From assembly GCF_040395035.1 (NCBI RefSeq), contig NZ_JBEBRB010000007.1, positions 1 through 64,000 on the forward strand: a stretch of 64,000 bases of DNA, given 5' to 3'. The notes under the pieces were generated by a model. The model made no database searches. It worked only from the letters and a program-made list of their open reading frames with translations, and was not told the DNA's origin. Both the position numbers and the translations under genes were made by a program. Positions 34,474 to 43,109 of the stretch are shown here, piece by piece. This DNA comes from Parapedobacter lycopersici_A (GTDB lineage Bacteria; Bacteroidota; Bacteroidia; Sphingobacteriales; Sphingobacteriaceae). How positions within the stretch are numbered: position 1 is the stretch's first letter; each line of letters begins with the position of its first letter.

Positions 34474-35637
34474 CTATTCCCCACCCAATACACTCATCGG
34501 GTGGAAACTGAGGGTGAATTTCAATTCATTGCGAACGGAATAACGCCGTGCCATTGGAGTCAGGTAACCAATGTCTATCTGCATTGATTTGACCCGGAAG
34601 CCCACGCCAGCGGCAAAATGTTGCCGGTTTCCTTTATCAGGATGTTCATAGAAATAGCCTGAACGGATAAAAAACTGCCGGTAGTAACAAAACTCGAAGC
34701 CTCCGGAGACTGTAAATTCGGATAGTTCTTCTGAAAAACCGCCCGGCGCATCAAAAAACGACGTAAACAGTGCAGAAGGTACGCTTCGATCGGGGTCTCT
34801 CCCCTTTTCGATCTCCGTAGTTATGTTACCTTGTTCGTCCACCCGGTACTGTGGCCGTGATGGGACTAGGAGTTTAGTAACATCCACCAGCAGGGTTAAT
34901 CGGTTATCCGGGTCGTTGTTCAATCCGTAGCCAACTCCCATCCGCAGGTTCATTGGCAGGAAGCTTTCCTTCGCATTGGTGTAGTTAAGCTTTGTACCGA
35001 TATTGGTCAGGTTTATTCCCCAGGCGAACCGCTTACTGAATTGCTTGGAAGTGATGTAGTTTTTTTCGGAATACAGTCCTACATCCATAGCAAAAGCATT
35101 GGCGCGATCCATGTCCAATCCGTTGTAAGCGCCCGAACCTAAGTTACTGTGGATGTATCGGGCCGTAAGTGCCATGGCGAAGTGATCGCCGAGCAGGCGC
35201 GAATAACTGGCGTCTATGGAAATCTCCCCGGCATTGTATCGCTGTGAAAGGTTCCCCATTTCGTCCCTAAAGCTGATCTCACCCATATCCAGGTACTTGA
35301 CGGACACACCAAGGGCTTCACGCTGGCTTAACTGGTGAAAAGCGGTCAGGTAGCCCAGGTGCTCATCCTTTACCAGCTGGCGCATCCACGGTGTGTAAGA
35401 AAAACTCACTCCTTTTTCCCCAGCAAAGTTCAGCTTAGCCGCGTTCGCGAATACGGAGTTGGCATCCGGAACCAGTCCGGTTGCTGCCTCGGCCACTCCG
35501 GTAGTCCGGGCATCGGGGCTCAGCAAAAGAAAGGAGGCACCCGTAGTGATCGTACTACGTCCGATCTGGGCCGTTACAAACAGCGGGAACAATGCAGCAA
35601 GCAGCGTATATGCTGGTCTTGAGAAGCGGGTATTCAT
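34474..35637 (-). CDS. PorV-family type IX secretion outer membrane protein
   Basis: The 387-residue protein has a signal peptide (through VTAQ, about 24) and a 14-strand-barrel pattern of the PorV/FadL kind. Typical segments are TTGASFLLLSPDARTTGVAEA, DANSVFANAAKLNF, SYTPWMRQL and LLVDVTKLLVPSRP. PorV carries T9SS cargo from the SprA translocon to the PorU sortase. No porU lies beside it, so it may be a paralogue dedicated to the neighbouring cargo gene. Gaps to its neighbours are 16 and 31 bases. Confidence 0.85.
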   Translation of the reverse strand: MNTRFSRPAYTLLAALFPLFVTAQIGRSTITTGASFLLLSPDARTTGVAEAATGLVPDANSVFANAAKLNFAGEKGVSFSYTPWMRQLVKDEHLGYLTAFHQLSQREALGVSVKYLDMGEISFRDEMGNLSQRYNAGEISIDASYSRLLGDHFAMALTARYIHSNLGSGAYNGLDMDRANAFAMDVGLYSEKNYITSKQFSKRFAWGINLTNIGTKLNYTNAKESFLPMNLRMGVGYGLNNDPDNRLTLLVDVTKLLVPSRPQYRVDEQGNITTEIEKGRDPDRSVPSALFTSFFDAPGGFSEELSEFTVSGGFEFCYYRQFFIRSGYFYEHPDKGNRQHFAAGVGFRVKSMQIDIGYLTPMARRYSVRNELKFTLSFHPMSVLGGE

Positions 35638-35653
35638 GATATCTTGCTTGAGG

Positions 35654-36148
35654 TTATTGGATGACTAATTTCTCCGTATAGGTTCCATAACCGGTGCGGA
35701 TCACCACGTAATACAACCCGGCGGCATAGTTGTTAAGTGCCATGGTGTATTTTAGCCGGCCCGCCAACAGCTGATTTGTTTCAGTAAATACCACCTGACC
35801 GGCATTATTGACCAGCATAAACACCACCCGGCCGTCCTGGAGCAGATCAAATTCGAGGTTTGTAAACTCCGCGGCGGGATTGGGGTAAACAATTAAATCC
35901 GAAACAAACGGTGCCTGCGGTGCCTTGGTTGGCCCAGCCACTTCGGGTTGTTGAAAACCCTGTGTGAGTCGCAAATTGCCCGCATCCAGTGTCGCCACCA
36001 CAGGTTCACCGATCGTGTATTGGAAAATTGCATAACCAACCGTGCCCTCATGGCCCGTATTGGCTACAACTTGACGGATAAGTTCCTGGGATAGCGCGAC
36101 AGTAATCGTAGACGAAAAAATCGCACAGATCAGCAAGGTTGATTTCAT
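35654..36148 (-). CDS. Small secreted protein with type IX sorting domain
   Basis: The 164-residue product has a signal peptide (through ALSQ), a short body with GYAIFQYTIGEPVVATLDAGN and LTQGFQQPE, and a type A C-terminal sorting domain (about 85-164): VYPNPAAEFTNLEF, VNNAGQVVF, NYAAGLYYVVIRTG and the basic end EKLVIQ. The TIGEP...LTQGFQQP pattern is common in Bacteroidota surface proteins near fibre genes. It is the first gene of the locus and probably the T9SS cargo of the adjacent PorV-family protein. Confidence 0.85.
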   Translation of the reverse strand: MKSTLLICAIFSSTITVALSQELIRQVVANTGHEGTVGYAIFQYTIGEPVVATLDAGNLRLTQGFQQPEVAGPTKAPQAPFVSDLIVYPNPAAEFTNLEFDLLQDGRVVFMLVNNAGQVVFTETNQLLAGRLKYTMALNNYAAGLYYVVIRTGYGTYTEKLVIQ

Positions 36149-36425
36149 GGCAGTGGTAGATGTATAATTACCTCACGAAAGTATAAAAAAAATAAATTAT
36201 TTTGCAAATTATTTTTTGTCCTGCTGCGGTGCCCCCACAAAGATACTTGCTTTCAGAACGCCACGGGTTGGCTACTGGAGAATTGTCCCATCTACTGAAG
36301 CTGAGGTCAAATAAAGCGCAACCCGCAAATGAGATGGTCGACACCCAACTGAAAGGTAATCAAAAGCTCCCATACGCAGAGCCGGCAAAAATAGGTGGTT
36401 ACGTGCAAGCTACTGCCATGCTACA
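36149..36425. other. AT-rich spacer upstream of the T9SS/fibre locus
   Basis: I see no convincing gene. On the minus strand, TTTGC near 36207 followed about 19 bases later by TATACTTTC could be an imperfect promoter for the 36148 gene. A 78-codon plus-strand frame (36202-36438) lacks recognisable content and runs into the convergent small gene. Confidence 0.4.
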
Positions 36426-36623
36426 TCACAGGACATAAATTAAATAAAAAATGGCCGCAATAATAATGGCTAATGTGATAACAATCCAAAGCGTTATACT
36501 CGCCGGACGATCGTTGCGTTCCTTCACTGCTTCGGGAGACGGCGCCGGATTGTCCTGGTGGGCGGCATAATTATCCTCCGGCTGCACGTTGCCTGCCGCG
36601 TCTGTTTTATGATTGTTTTCCAT
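36426..36623 (-). CDS. Small tail-anchored membrane protein
   Basis: The predicted 65-residue product has a polar, acidic and Asn/Pro-rich N-terminal half and one C-terminal membrane helix (PASITLWIVITLAIIIAAIFYLIYVL region) that ends the protein. No family is recognised. Start MENNHKTD at 36623 is chosen; the frame extends to 36776 but that part (Cys, Trp and Arg rich) looks non-coding. A perfect inverted repeat CATTGG-TT-CCAATG (36634-36647) and a near -7 element (TGTGTTTG) lie just upstream. Confidence 0.6.
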   Translation of the reverse strand: MENNHKTDAAGNVQPEDNYAAHQDNPAPSPEAVKERNDRPASITLWIVITLAIIIAAIFYLIYVL

Positions 36624-36633
36624 GACACAAACA

Positions 36634-36647
36634 CATTGGTTCCAATG
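36634..36647. promoter_or_regulatory. Inverted repeat upstream of the small membrane protein gene
   Basis: CATTGG (36634-36639) and CCAATG (36642-36647) form a perfect 6-bp inverted repeat with a TT spacer, eleven bases upstream of the ATG at 36623. It could be an operator. Confidence 0.3.
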
Positions 36648-36738
36648 AATCAACAACTGACGGTCTACATTGTTTCCCGTGACCCAGGCAGGAACCGCCT
36701 TTCTTCTGCAAAAATCCGGATGAAACAATCTAATCTCA

Positions 36739-36771
36739 TTTGCCGAAAACCAAATCTTTTGCTTATCATTG
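36739..36771 (+). promoter_or_regulatory. Promoter for dnaN
   Basis: TTTG (36739-36742), 21-base spacer, TATCATTG (36764-36771, one mismatch to TAnnTTTG), 19 bases before the dnaN ATG. Confidence 0.5.
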
Positions 36772-36790
36772 CACATAATATTATTCGGGC

Positions 36791-37915
36791 ATGAGATTCA
36801 TTGTTTCTACTTCAATATTATTAAAGCAATTACAGGCCATCAGTGGTGCCTCAAGCAGCAGCACCGTGCTGCCTATTCTGGAAAATTTTCTGTTTGAAAT
36901 CAAGGACAACGTGCTGACCATCTCAGCGACGGATCTGCAGACCAGCATGGTAACTTCTCTTGCAATAGAAGCAAAGGAAGAGGGGCGGGTAGCCATGCCT
37001 TCCAAAATATTGATTGAAACGTTGAAAACGCTTCCGGATCAACCGGTGGCATTTTCAGTAGATACGCAGACGCTGGCTATTGAAATTAGCGCCGGCGATG
37101 GTAAATATAAACTAAGCGGTGAAAATGCCGATGATTTCCCGAAGATACCGGTTGTGGACAATGCATCGTCGGTAAGCATACCGGCATCGGTACTTGCCGA
37201 GGCCATTAATAAAACCATCTTCGCGGTAAGTAACGATGAATTACGGCCCGCTATGTCGGGTGTCCTGGTGCAACTGGGCGACCAATCGACCACATTTGTG
37301 GCCACCGATGCGCACAAACTGGTGCGCTATCGCCGGACAGATATCAGCGCTGACCGGCCTACTTCGCTTATCCTTCCCAAAAAGGCGCTGTCTTTATTGA
37401 AATCGACGCTACCTTCAGAAGATATCGCCGTAGCGGTGGAATACAACAGTACGAACGCCTTTTTTAAATTCAACAACATTCACCTGATCTGCCGCCTGGT
37501 TGATGAGCGGTATCCCGACTACGAAGCGGTAATTCCGCAGGTAAATCCGAATAAGTTAACGCTCGACCGGCATACTTTTCTCAATTCGTTGCGCCGCGTC
37601 GTTATCTTCGCGAATAAAACCACCCATCAGGTGCGGCTTAAGATTTCCGGAAGTGAGCTGAACATTTCCGCAGAAGACCTTGATTTTTCCAATGAAGCGC
37701 ATGAACGGTTGAGCTGTCAGTTTGAAGGTGACGATATGGAAATCGGGTTCAACGCCAAATTCCTGGTCGAGATGTTGACCAATCTGGACAGCGACGAAGT
37801 TGTGCTGGAAATGAGCACTCCCAACCGCGCTGGCTTGTTATTGCCTGCCTTATCGGAAGAAAACGAAGACATCCTGATGCTGGTAATGCCCGTGATGCTG
37901 AACAGCATGGGTTAA
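36791..37915 (+). CDS. dnaN: DNA polymerase III beta subunit (sliding clamp)
   Basis: The 374-residue product is the beta clamp, which tethers the replicative polymerase to DNA as a ring dimer. MRFIVSTSILLKQLQAISG, PILENFLFEIKDN, ISATDLQTSM, ATDAHKLVRYR and the C-terminal LVMPVMLN segment are typical. dnaA is not next to it and neither is recF, so the classic dnaA-dnaN-recF cluster is not kept here. Confidence 0.97.
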   Translation: MRFIVSTSILLKQLQAISGASSSSTVLPILENFLFEIKDNVLTISATDLQTSMVTSLAIEAKEEGRVAMPSKILIETLKTLPDQPVAFSVDTQTLAIEISAGDGKYKLSGENADDFPKIPVVDNASSVSIPASVLAEAINKTIFAVSNDELRPAMSGVLVQLGDQSTTFVATDAHKLVRYRRTDISADRPTSLILPKKALSLLKSTLPSEDIAVAVEYNSTNAFFKFNNIHLICRLVDERYPDYEAVIPQVNPNKLTLDRHTFLNSLRRVVIFANKTTHQVRLKISGSELNISAEDLDFSNEAHERLSCQFEGDDMEIGFNAKFLVEMLTNLDSDEVVLEMSTPNRAGLLLPALSEENEDILMLVMPVMLNSMG

Positions 37916-37953
37916 ACCGCTGGTGATACCGGGAAATAGCATACGTAAACGCA

Positions 37954-38619
37954 TTGGAACTCATCTATTCGCTTTTTGATTTTATTCTTCACATTGACCG
38001 GCACCTGGTCGAAATCGTCAATGAGTACCAGACGTGGACGTACCTCATCCTTTTTTTGATTATTTTTATTGAAACAGGCGTAGTAATAATGCCCTTCCTT
38101 CCGGGGGATTCGTTGCTGTTTGCTGCGGGCATGCTTGCCGCACAACCCAACGACCTCAGTGTTTGGGTGATGATCCTCATTCTGCTGGTTGCAGCAATCT
38201 CAGGTGACTCCCTCAACTATGGTATCGGAAAACGCTTTGGAATGCAGGTCACCCGCTTCAAGCTGTTTGGCAAGCAGGTTGTAAAGGATGAACAAATCCA
38301 GAAAACACATGCGTTCTATGAAAAATATGGCAGTAAAACCATTGTGATTGCCCGTTTCGTGCCGATTGTCAGAACCCTTGCTCCCTTTGTTGGCGGGATC
38401 GGCCGAATGCATTATGGCACCTTCCTAACCTATAATATTATTGGTGCTTTTTTATGGGTTGTGGGCATCACGTTAGCGGGTTATTTCCTGGGCAATATTC
38501 CCATTGTCAGGGATAATTTTTCCAAGGTAGTGTTACTGATTATTTTCCTTTCCTTGCTGCCTATTATTTTTGAGCTGGCAAAAGAAAAATTAAAGAAGCC
38601 ACAGAATCCCAACGTGTAA
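37954..38619 (+). CDS. DedA-family membrane protein
   Basis: The 221-residue product has about five membrane segments and the DedA/SNARE-associated signatures FIETGVVIMPFLPGDSLLF, GDSLNYGIGKRFG, and ARFVPIVRTLAPFVGGIGRM. DedA proteins are linked to flipping of undecaprenyl phosphate and phospholipids and to membrane potential. It starts with TTG at 37954, 38 bases after dnaN; no ATG fits the family start. Confidence 0.93.
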   Translation: MELIYSLFDFILHIDRHLVEIVNEYQTWTYLILFLIIFIETGVVIMPFLPGDSLLFAAGMLAAQPNDLSVWVMILILLVAAISGDSLNYGIGKRFGMQVTRFKLFGKQVVKDEQIQKTHAFYEKYGSKTIVIARFVPIVRTLAPFVGGIGRMHYGTFLTYNIIGAFLWVVGITLAGYFLGNIPIVRDNFSKVVLLIIFLSLLPIIFELAKEKLKKPQNPNV

Positions 38620-38663
38620 AAATTCGGCATGGTCCTTGTCCTTGCTTAATCAAAGTACTACCG

Positions 38664-39245
38664 GTGAGATACCTTGTTTTTGTTACCGCCTTTTGGCTGC
38701 TTTCGTCCTTTTCCCCTTCCAGAACAAGCCGTCCGACCATCGATCGCAGGGAAGCCCGCGAGGCTTTCGCGCTGATTAATGACATCCGGCAAAACCCGGG
38801 GGCTTATCAGCGAAAATTGCACCTCAGTCGCGGCGTATCGGTAAGTCGTACACCGCTGAAATGGAACAATACGCTCGCAAAAGTTGCGGAGATGAGGGCC
38901 TTGGACATGGCGAAGCGCGATTATTTTGACCACACGGATCCCGATGGTTTCGGCCCGAATTATCACATCGACCGCGCGGGTTATTCACTAAATGCCAGCT
39001 GGCTTAAGCGTAAGAATGCAAACAGTTTTGAATCCATAGGCGCCAATCATCCATCTGCCGTGGAGGGTATTAACGCCATGATTATTGGCAGAAACTCTCC
39101 AGGTTACGCCCACCGCAAACATTTGCTGGGTATAGGCGAATGGAACGCCTCCTTACGGGATATTGGTATTGGTTATGTGCGCGCAGCTTCCGGCAGCACC
39201 TACAAATCGTACCTGTGTGTCATTATTGCCAAGCACGATTGGTAA
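38664..39245 (+). CDS. CAP-domain secreted protein
   Basis: The 193-residue product starts with GTG and has an N-terminal hydrophobic leader (about 1-18) followed by a CAP/SCP domain: LINDIRQNPGAYQRKL, LKWNNTLAKVAEMRALDMAKRDYFDHTDPDG, ESIG and YAHRKHLLG. The His of DYFDH and the Glu of FESIG match the CAP tetrad. Bacterial CAP proteins are extracellular; their ligands are poorly known. Confidence 0.88.
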   Translation: MRYLVFVTAFWLLSSFSPSRTSRPTIDRREAREAFALINDIRQNPGAYQRKLHLSRGVSVSRTPLKWNNTLAKVAEMRALDMAKRDYFDHTDPDGFGPNYHIDRAGYSLNASWLKRKNANSFESIGANHPSAVEGINAMIIGRNSPGYAHRKHLLGIGEWNASLRDIGIGYVRAASGSTYKSYLCVIIAKHDW

Positions 39246-39323
39246 GGAATGATTACCGATTGCAAAGCTGACGGTGAATTTTAGGATTCCGCCAAATAAA
39301 AACTCCCTATGACGGCGGAGAAA

Positions 39324-39355
39324 TTGATAAATTCGCGCAAATTTATCTAAGTTTG
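39324..39355 (+). promoter_or_regulatory. Promoter for yicC-gmk-nadD
   Basis: TTG (39324-39326), 21-base spacer, TAAGTTTG (39348-39355). The yicC ATG is at 39359, three bases after the element, which predicts a leaderless mRNA. Confidence 0.65.
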
Positions 39356-39358
39356 CGC

Positions 39359-40234
39359 ATGATCAAGTCCATGACAGGTTATGGCTTAGGAGCCAGGGAA
39401 AATCAGCAGGTAAAATATACCGTAGAGATTAAGTCGTTAAATTCCAAGTACCTGGAGCTTAGTATCCGATTGCCGAAGGCATTTTCGGATAAAGAGCTTT
39501 TTCTACGCGGTGAATGCACAAAGCTGGTGGAACGGGGTAAAGTAAGCGTAACAGTTAATGCGGAATACACCGATCAGTCGGCATCGGCGGCAACGATCAA
39601 CGATGAATTACTCCGAAACTACTACCTCCAGCTAAAAAACATTGCCGAAAGCCTGGGCCACGAACCGGCCAACCTTTTTGAGTTAGCGCTCAATATGCCC
39701 GAAGTGGTCAGTCAGGATGAGGACCGTGCCGACGAAGAGGAAGCCGTGCTACTGCTTGCTGCATTCCGGGACGCCGTAGGTCAACTGGACCAGTTCCGGA
39801 AGGACGAGGGTGAAGTGCTCCGCGGAGACCTTTTTTCACGAACATCAGCCATCCTCCAGCTACTCGATGAAGTGGAAGCAATGGAGACAAGCAGAATTCC
39901 ATTAATCCGTGAACGGATCCATCAATACCTGGATGAAACGGTGGGCAAAGAAAACGTGGACCGGAACCGCTTTGAACAGGAGTTGATATTTTACATTGAT
40001 AAACTGGATATTACCGAAGAGAAAGTCCGGCTCCGCAGCCATTGCAATTATTTTTTGCAAGCGCTGGAGGCGACCGATGCCAATGGGAAAAAACTGGGCT
40101 TTATTTCGCAGGAAATGGGTCGGGAGATCAATACCCTGGGATCCAAAGCCAATCATGCGGGTATCCAACAGGTGGTGGTACGGATGAAAGAGGAACTGGA
40201 AAAAATCAAAGAGCAGTTACTAAACGTACTGTAA
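39359..40234 (+). CDS. yicC: YicC-family endoribonuclease
   Basis: The 291-residue product begins with the hallmark MIKSMTGYG and carries VEIKSLNSKYLELSIRLP and, at the C terminus, GREINTLGSKANHAGIQQVVVRMKEELEKIKEQLLNVL. YicC proteins are endoribonucleases acting on small RNAs in enterobacteria. It is followed three bases later by gmk, a widely conserved pairing. An in-frame TTG at 39353 lies inside the promoter element and is rejected as start. Confidence 0.95.
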   Translation: MIKSMTGYGLGARENQQVKYTVEIKSLNSKYLELSIRLPKAFSDKELFLRGECTKLVERGKVSVTVNAEYTDQSASAATINDELLRNYYLQLKNIAESLGHEPANLFELALNMPEVVSQDEDRADEEEAVLLLAAFRDAVGQLDQFRKDEGEVLRGDLFSRTSAILQLLDEVEAMETSRIPLIRERIHQYLDETVGKENVDRNRFEQELIFYIDKLDITEEKVRLRSHCNYFLQALEATDANGKKLGFISQEMGREINTLGSKANHAGIQQVVVRMKEELEKIKEQLLNVL

Positions 40235-40237
40235 CCA

Positions 40238-40813
40238 ATGGACGGAAAGCTGATCATATTCTCTGCCCCTTCCGGTGCGGGCAAAACGACCATCGTAAAA
40301 CACCTGTTGACCAAATATGGTGATAAAATCGCCTTTTCCATTTCGGCCAGTACCCGCGCACCGCGGGACGGAGAGGTGAACGGCCGCGACTATTACTTCA
40401 TTTCGCAAACGGAATTCCTGCACCGCATTGCTAAGAAGGAATTCATTGAATTTGAAGAAGTGTACAACGGTACATTCTACGGTACACTCCGCACGGAAGT
40501 TGATCGCATATGGGCGTCGGGTAAACATGTCATCTTTGACATCGATGTGGAGGGGGGATTGCATCTTAAGCGCAAATTCGGTGACCGTGCGCTGGCGGTT
40601 TTTGTACAACCCCCTTCACTGGAAGTACTTAAACAGCGGTTGTATGGAAGGGGAACGGATAGCGATGAGAAATTAAGTGAGCGGGTTGCCAAGGCGGAAA
40701 AAGAGCTTGGCTATGCCGGCCAGTTTGATGTAATCCTGCACAACGACAACCTGGAGGTTGCCTGCCGGGAAGCGGAACGGATGGTGCTGGACTTTATAGA
40801 AAAAAAGGATTGA
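40238..40813 (+). CDS. gmk: Guanylate kinase
   Basis: The 191-residue product is GMP kinase. The P-loop APSGAGKTTIV lies near residue 9-19, followed by STRAPRDGEVNGRDYYFIS, FYGTLRTEVD and FDIDVEGGLHLKRKF. It makes GDP for nucleotide and (p)ppGpp pools. It sits between yicC and nadD, with gaps of three and one bases. Confidence 0.97.
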   Translation: MDGKLIIFSAPSGAGKTTIVKHLLTKYGDKIAFSISASTRAPRDGEVNGRDYYFISQTEFLHRIAKKEFIEFEEVYNGTFYGTLRTEVDRIWASGKHVIFDIDVEGGLHLKRKFGDRALAVFVQPPSLEVLKQRLYGRGTDSDEKLSERVAKAEKELGYAGQFDVILHNDNLEVACREAERMVLDFIEKKD

Positions 40814-40814
40814 C

Positions 40815-41390
40815 ATGGCTACTGTTGGATTATTCTTCGGATCTTTCAACCCCATACATACCGGTCACCTGATCATTGCCACCTACATGGCCCATTATAC
40901 TGATCTCGATGAGGTATGGCTGGTTGTATCACCCCACAATCCGTTGAAGCGGAAGGATTCGTTGATTAATATGTACGACCGGCTGGAAATGGTCAATCTA
41001 GCACTTGAACCGGCCGAAAACATCAGGAGCAGTACAGTGGAATTTTCTCTGCCGCAACCTTCGTATACCATTGATACGCTGACCCACCTTAACGAAAAAC
41101 ATCCGGAGAAGACATTTGTGCTGATTATGGGGTCGGATAACCTGGCCTCAATCAAAAAATGGAAAAACTATGAGATTTTACTGCGAGATTACCGCATTTA
41201 TGTATATCCCCGGCCCGGCTTTTCGATAGCCGAATGGGAAGATCATCAGGCCATCCGGATTACGGATACGCCGCTCATGGAATTTTCATCGACATTTATT
41301 CGCAATGCGGTGAAAGCAGGTAAATCCATACGTTATTTTGTGCCCGACGGTGTGTTGCAATTCATTGAGAATAAAGGACTTTATCTATAA
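40815..41390 (+). CDS. nadD: Nicotinate-nucleotide adenylyltransferase
   Basis: The 191-residue product is NadD, which makes nicotinate adenine dinucleotide in NAD synthesis. GLFFGSFNPIHTGHLIIA with the (H/T)xGH motif, MGSDNLASIKKWKNYE and FSSTFIRNAVKAG with the SxTxxR-type nucleotide-binding motif are present. Its stop is only about 11 bases from the convergent dehydrogenase stop codon and no terminator hairpin is seen between them. Confidence 0.95.
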   Translation: MATVGLFFGSFNPIHTGHLIIATYMAHYTDLDEVWLVVSPHNPLKRKDSLINMYDRLEMVNLALEPAENIRSSTVEFSLPQPSYTIDTLTHLNEKHPEKTFVLIMGSDNLASIKKWKNYEILLRDYRIYVYPRPGFSIAEWEDHQAIRITDTPLMEFSSTFIRNAVKAGKSIRYFVPDGVLQFIENKGLYL

Positions 41391-41401
41391 TGTATCCTTA
41401 G

Positions 41402-42946
41402 CTACACATCAAATTTAATTCCCTGGGCCAGTGGCAGCTTATCGGAATAGTTGATGGTATTTGTTTGGCGCCGCATATATGCTTTCCAAGCATCGGAACC
41501 GGACTCGCGGCCACCTCCGGTATCTTTTTCTCCGCCGAATGCGCCTCCGATTTCTGCCCCCGAAGTGCCAATATTTACATTAGCAATACCACAATCAGAC
41601 CCGGCGACAGACATAAACTGCTCAGCCTCACGGAGGTTCTGCGTCATAATCGCGGATGATAATCCCTGGGGGACCTCATTCTGGATCCGGATGGCCTCTT
41701 CCAATGTGCGGTATTTCATCAGGTACAGTATGGGAGCAAAGGTTTCCTGCTTCACGATGTCGAAATCAGGTTCGATTTCGGCAATACAGGGGTACACGTA
41801 ACAACCGGAAGCATATTCGGTTCCTTCAAGTACCTTGCCAGCAACGGCGAAATGCCCGCCTTCACGCAGGCAGGAAGCGATTGCTGCCTCGTATTGCCGG
41901 ACGGCATCCACATCGATCAGCGGTCCGACATGGTTCTGTTCGTCGAGCGGATTACCGATACGCAGCTGTCCGTATGCGTTTACCAACCGCTGGCGGAATG
42001 TATCGTACACCGCTTCGTGGATGATCAGCCGGCGCGTGGTGGTGCATCGCTGTCCGGCTGTGCCTACCGCGCCAAATACCGCGGCGGGCAAGGCGACATC
42101 CAGGTCGGCATGCTGTGAAATGATCATGGCATTATTGCCCCCCAGTTCCAGGATACTCCGGCCCAGTCTTGCAGCCGTCGCCGCCGCGACCGACTTGCCC
42201 ATCCGGGTGGAACCGGTAGCCGACACCAACGCAATACGATGGTCACCGGCCAGCTGCTCACCCAGTAAGTGATCTCCCTGTACCAGGCAGGACACACCTT
42301 CGGGCATGCCGTTTTCCGCCAATACGCGCGCCATCAGTTGCTGGCAGGCCAGTGCGGTAACGGGTGTCTTTTCAGAAGGCTTCCAAACGCAAACGTTACC
42401 ACATATCCATGCAATGGCCGCGTTCCAACTCCAGACGGCTACCGGAAAGTTAAAAGCGGAAATAATACCAACGACGCCCAGTGGGTGCCATTGTTCGTAC
42501 ATACGGTGCTGCGGACGCTCCGATTGCATGGTGAGGCCGTACAGCTGGCGGCTAAGTCCGGTAGCAAAATCGCAGATATCAATCATTTCCTGCACTTCTC
42601 CCAGGCCCTCCTGCAGGCTTTTACCCATTTCATAGGAAACCAGCATGCCCAGATCCCGCTTATGATTGCGGAGCGCTTCTCCAAATTGCCGGACGATGTC
42701 GCCCCGGCGCGGCGCGGGAATCATCCGCCATTGACCGAAAGCCGCAGTGGCCTTTGTAATTACCTGATCATATGCATCGGCGGACGCCGTTCCGACGGAG
42801 GCAATCAGCTGGCCATCCACAGGAGAAAAGCTACCGAACGGTGTTGACGTGTCACCTCCTGTTTCCGTACCGGTGCTCCATGCTGGATTTACCGGCTTTA
42901 TGGAGAGCCGTTGCAGCATGTCTTCAATCGTCAATCTGTTGATCAT
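41402..42946 (-). CDS. ALDH7-type aldehyde dehydrogenase (aminoadipate semialdehyde type)
   Basis: The 514-residue product is an NAD-dependent aldehyde dehydrogenase of the antiquitin (ALDH7) group, which oxidises L-2-aminoadipate semialdehyde in lysine breakdown. Catalytic Cys is in GTAGQRCTTTRRL, the general base in LELGGNNA, and VNIGTSGAEIGGAFGGEKDTGGGRESGSDAWK is split here as the typical ALDH7 C-terminal region. MINRLTIED at 42946 fits the family; the frame to 43054 covers a likely untranslated leader. No other lysine genes adjoin. Confidence 0.92.
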   Translation of the reverse strand: MINRLTIEDMLQRLSIKPVNPAWSTGTETGGDTSTPFGSFSPVDGQLIASVGTASADAYDQVITKATAAFGQWRMIPAPRRGDIVRQFGEALRNHKRDLGMLVSYEMGKSLQEGLGEVQEMIDICDFATGLSRQLYGLTMQSERPQHRMYEQWHPLGVVGIISAFNFPVAVWSWNAAIAWICGNVCVWKPSEKTPVTALACQQLMARVLAENGMPEGVSCLVQGDHLLGEQLAGDHRIALVSATGSTRMGKSVAAATAARLGRSILELGGNNAMIISQHADLDVALPAAVFGAVGTAGQRCTTTRRLIIHEAVYDTFRQRLVNAYGQLRIGNPLDEQNHVGPLIDVDAVRQYEAAIASCLREGGHFAVAGKVLEGTEYASGCYVYPCIAEIEPDFDIVKQETFAPILYLMKYRTLEEAIRIQNEVPQGLSSAIMTQNLREAEQFMSVAGSDCGIANVNIGTSGAEIGGAFGGEKDTGGGRESGSDAWKAYMRRQTNTINYSDKLPLAQGIKFDV

Positions 42947-43051
42947 TGTGGTATTTTTTGAAGGGGGTACATCCCGAACATCCGGATAAAATGGTGGGCC
43001 TGCCCCGTGGTTAATTTTACGCGGTAATGGATCTTTGGAACATGCGTAACC

Positions 43052-43059
43052 CAAAGATA
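43052..43059 (-). promoter_or_regulatory. Promoter -7 element for the ALDH gene
   Basis: Minus-strand TATCTTTG, about 106 bases before the chosen ATG, giving an unusually long leader for this window. Confidence 0.5.
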
Positions 43060-43081
43060 TATTTTTTTAAGCATAAATACG

Positions 43082-43089
43082 TACCTTTG
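43082..43089 (+). promoter_or_regulatory. Promoter -7 element, rightward
   Basis: TACCTTTG, 21 bases before the ATG of a 28-codon frame and 256 bases before the TPR gene. The -33 region is only T-rich. Confidence 0.45.
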
Positions 43090-43109
43090 TATATCGATTT
43101 GAGACGATC

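Noticed and set aside
36202..36438. 78-codon plus-strand frame in the spacer before the small membrane protein
   Set aside because: No recognisable content or promoter, and it overlaps the convergent gene end; kept only as unannotated spacer.
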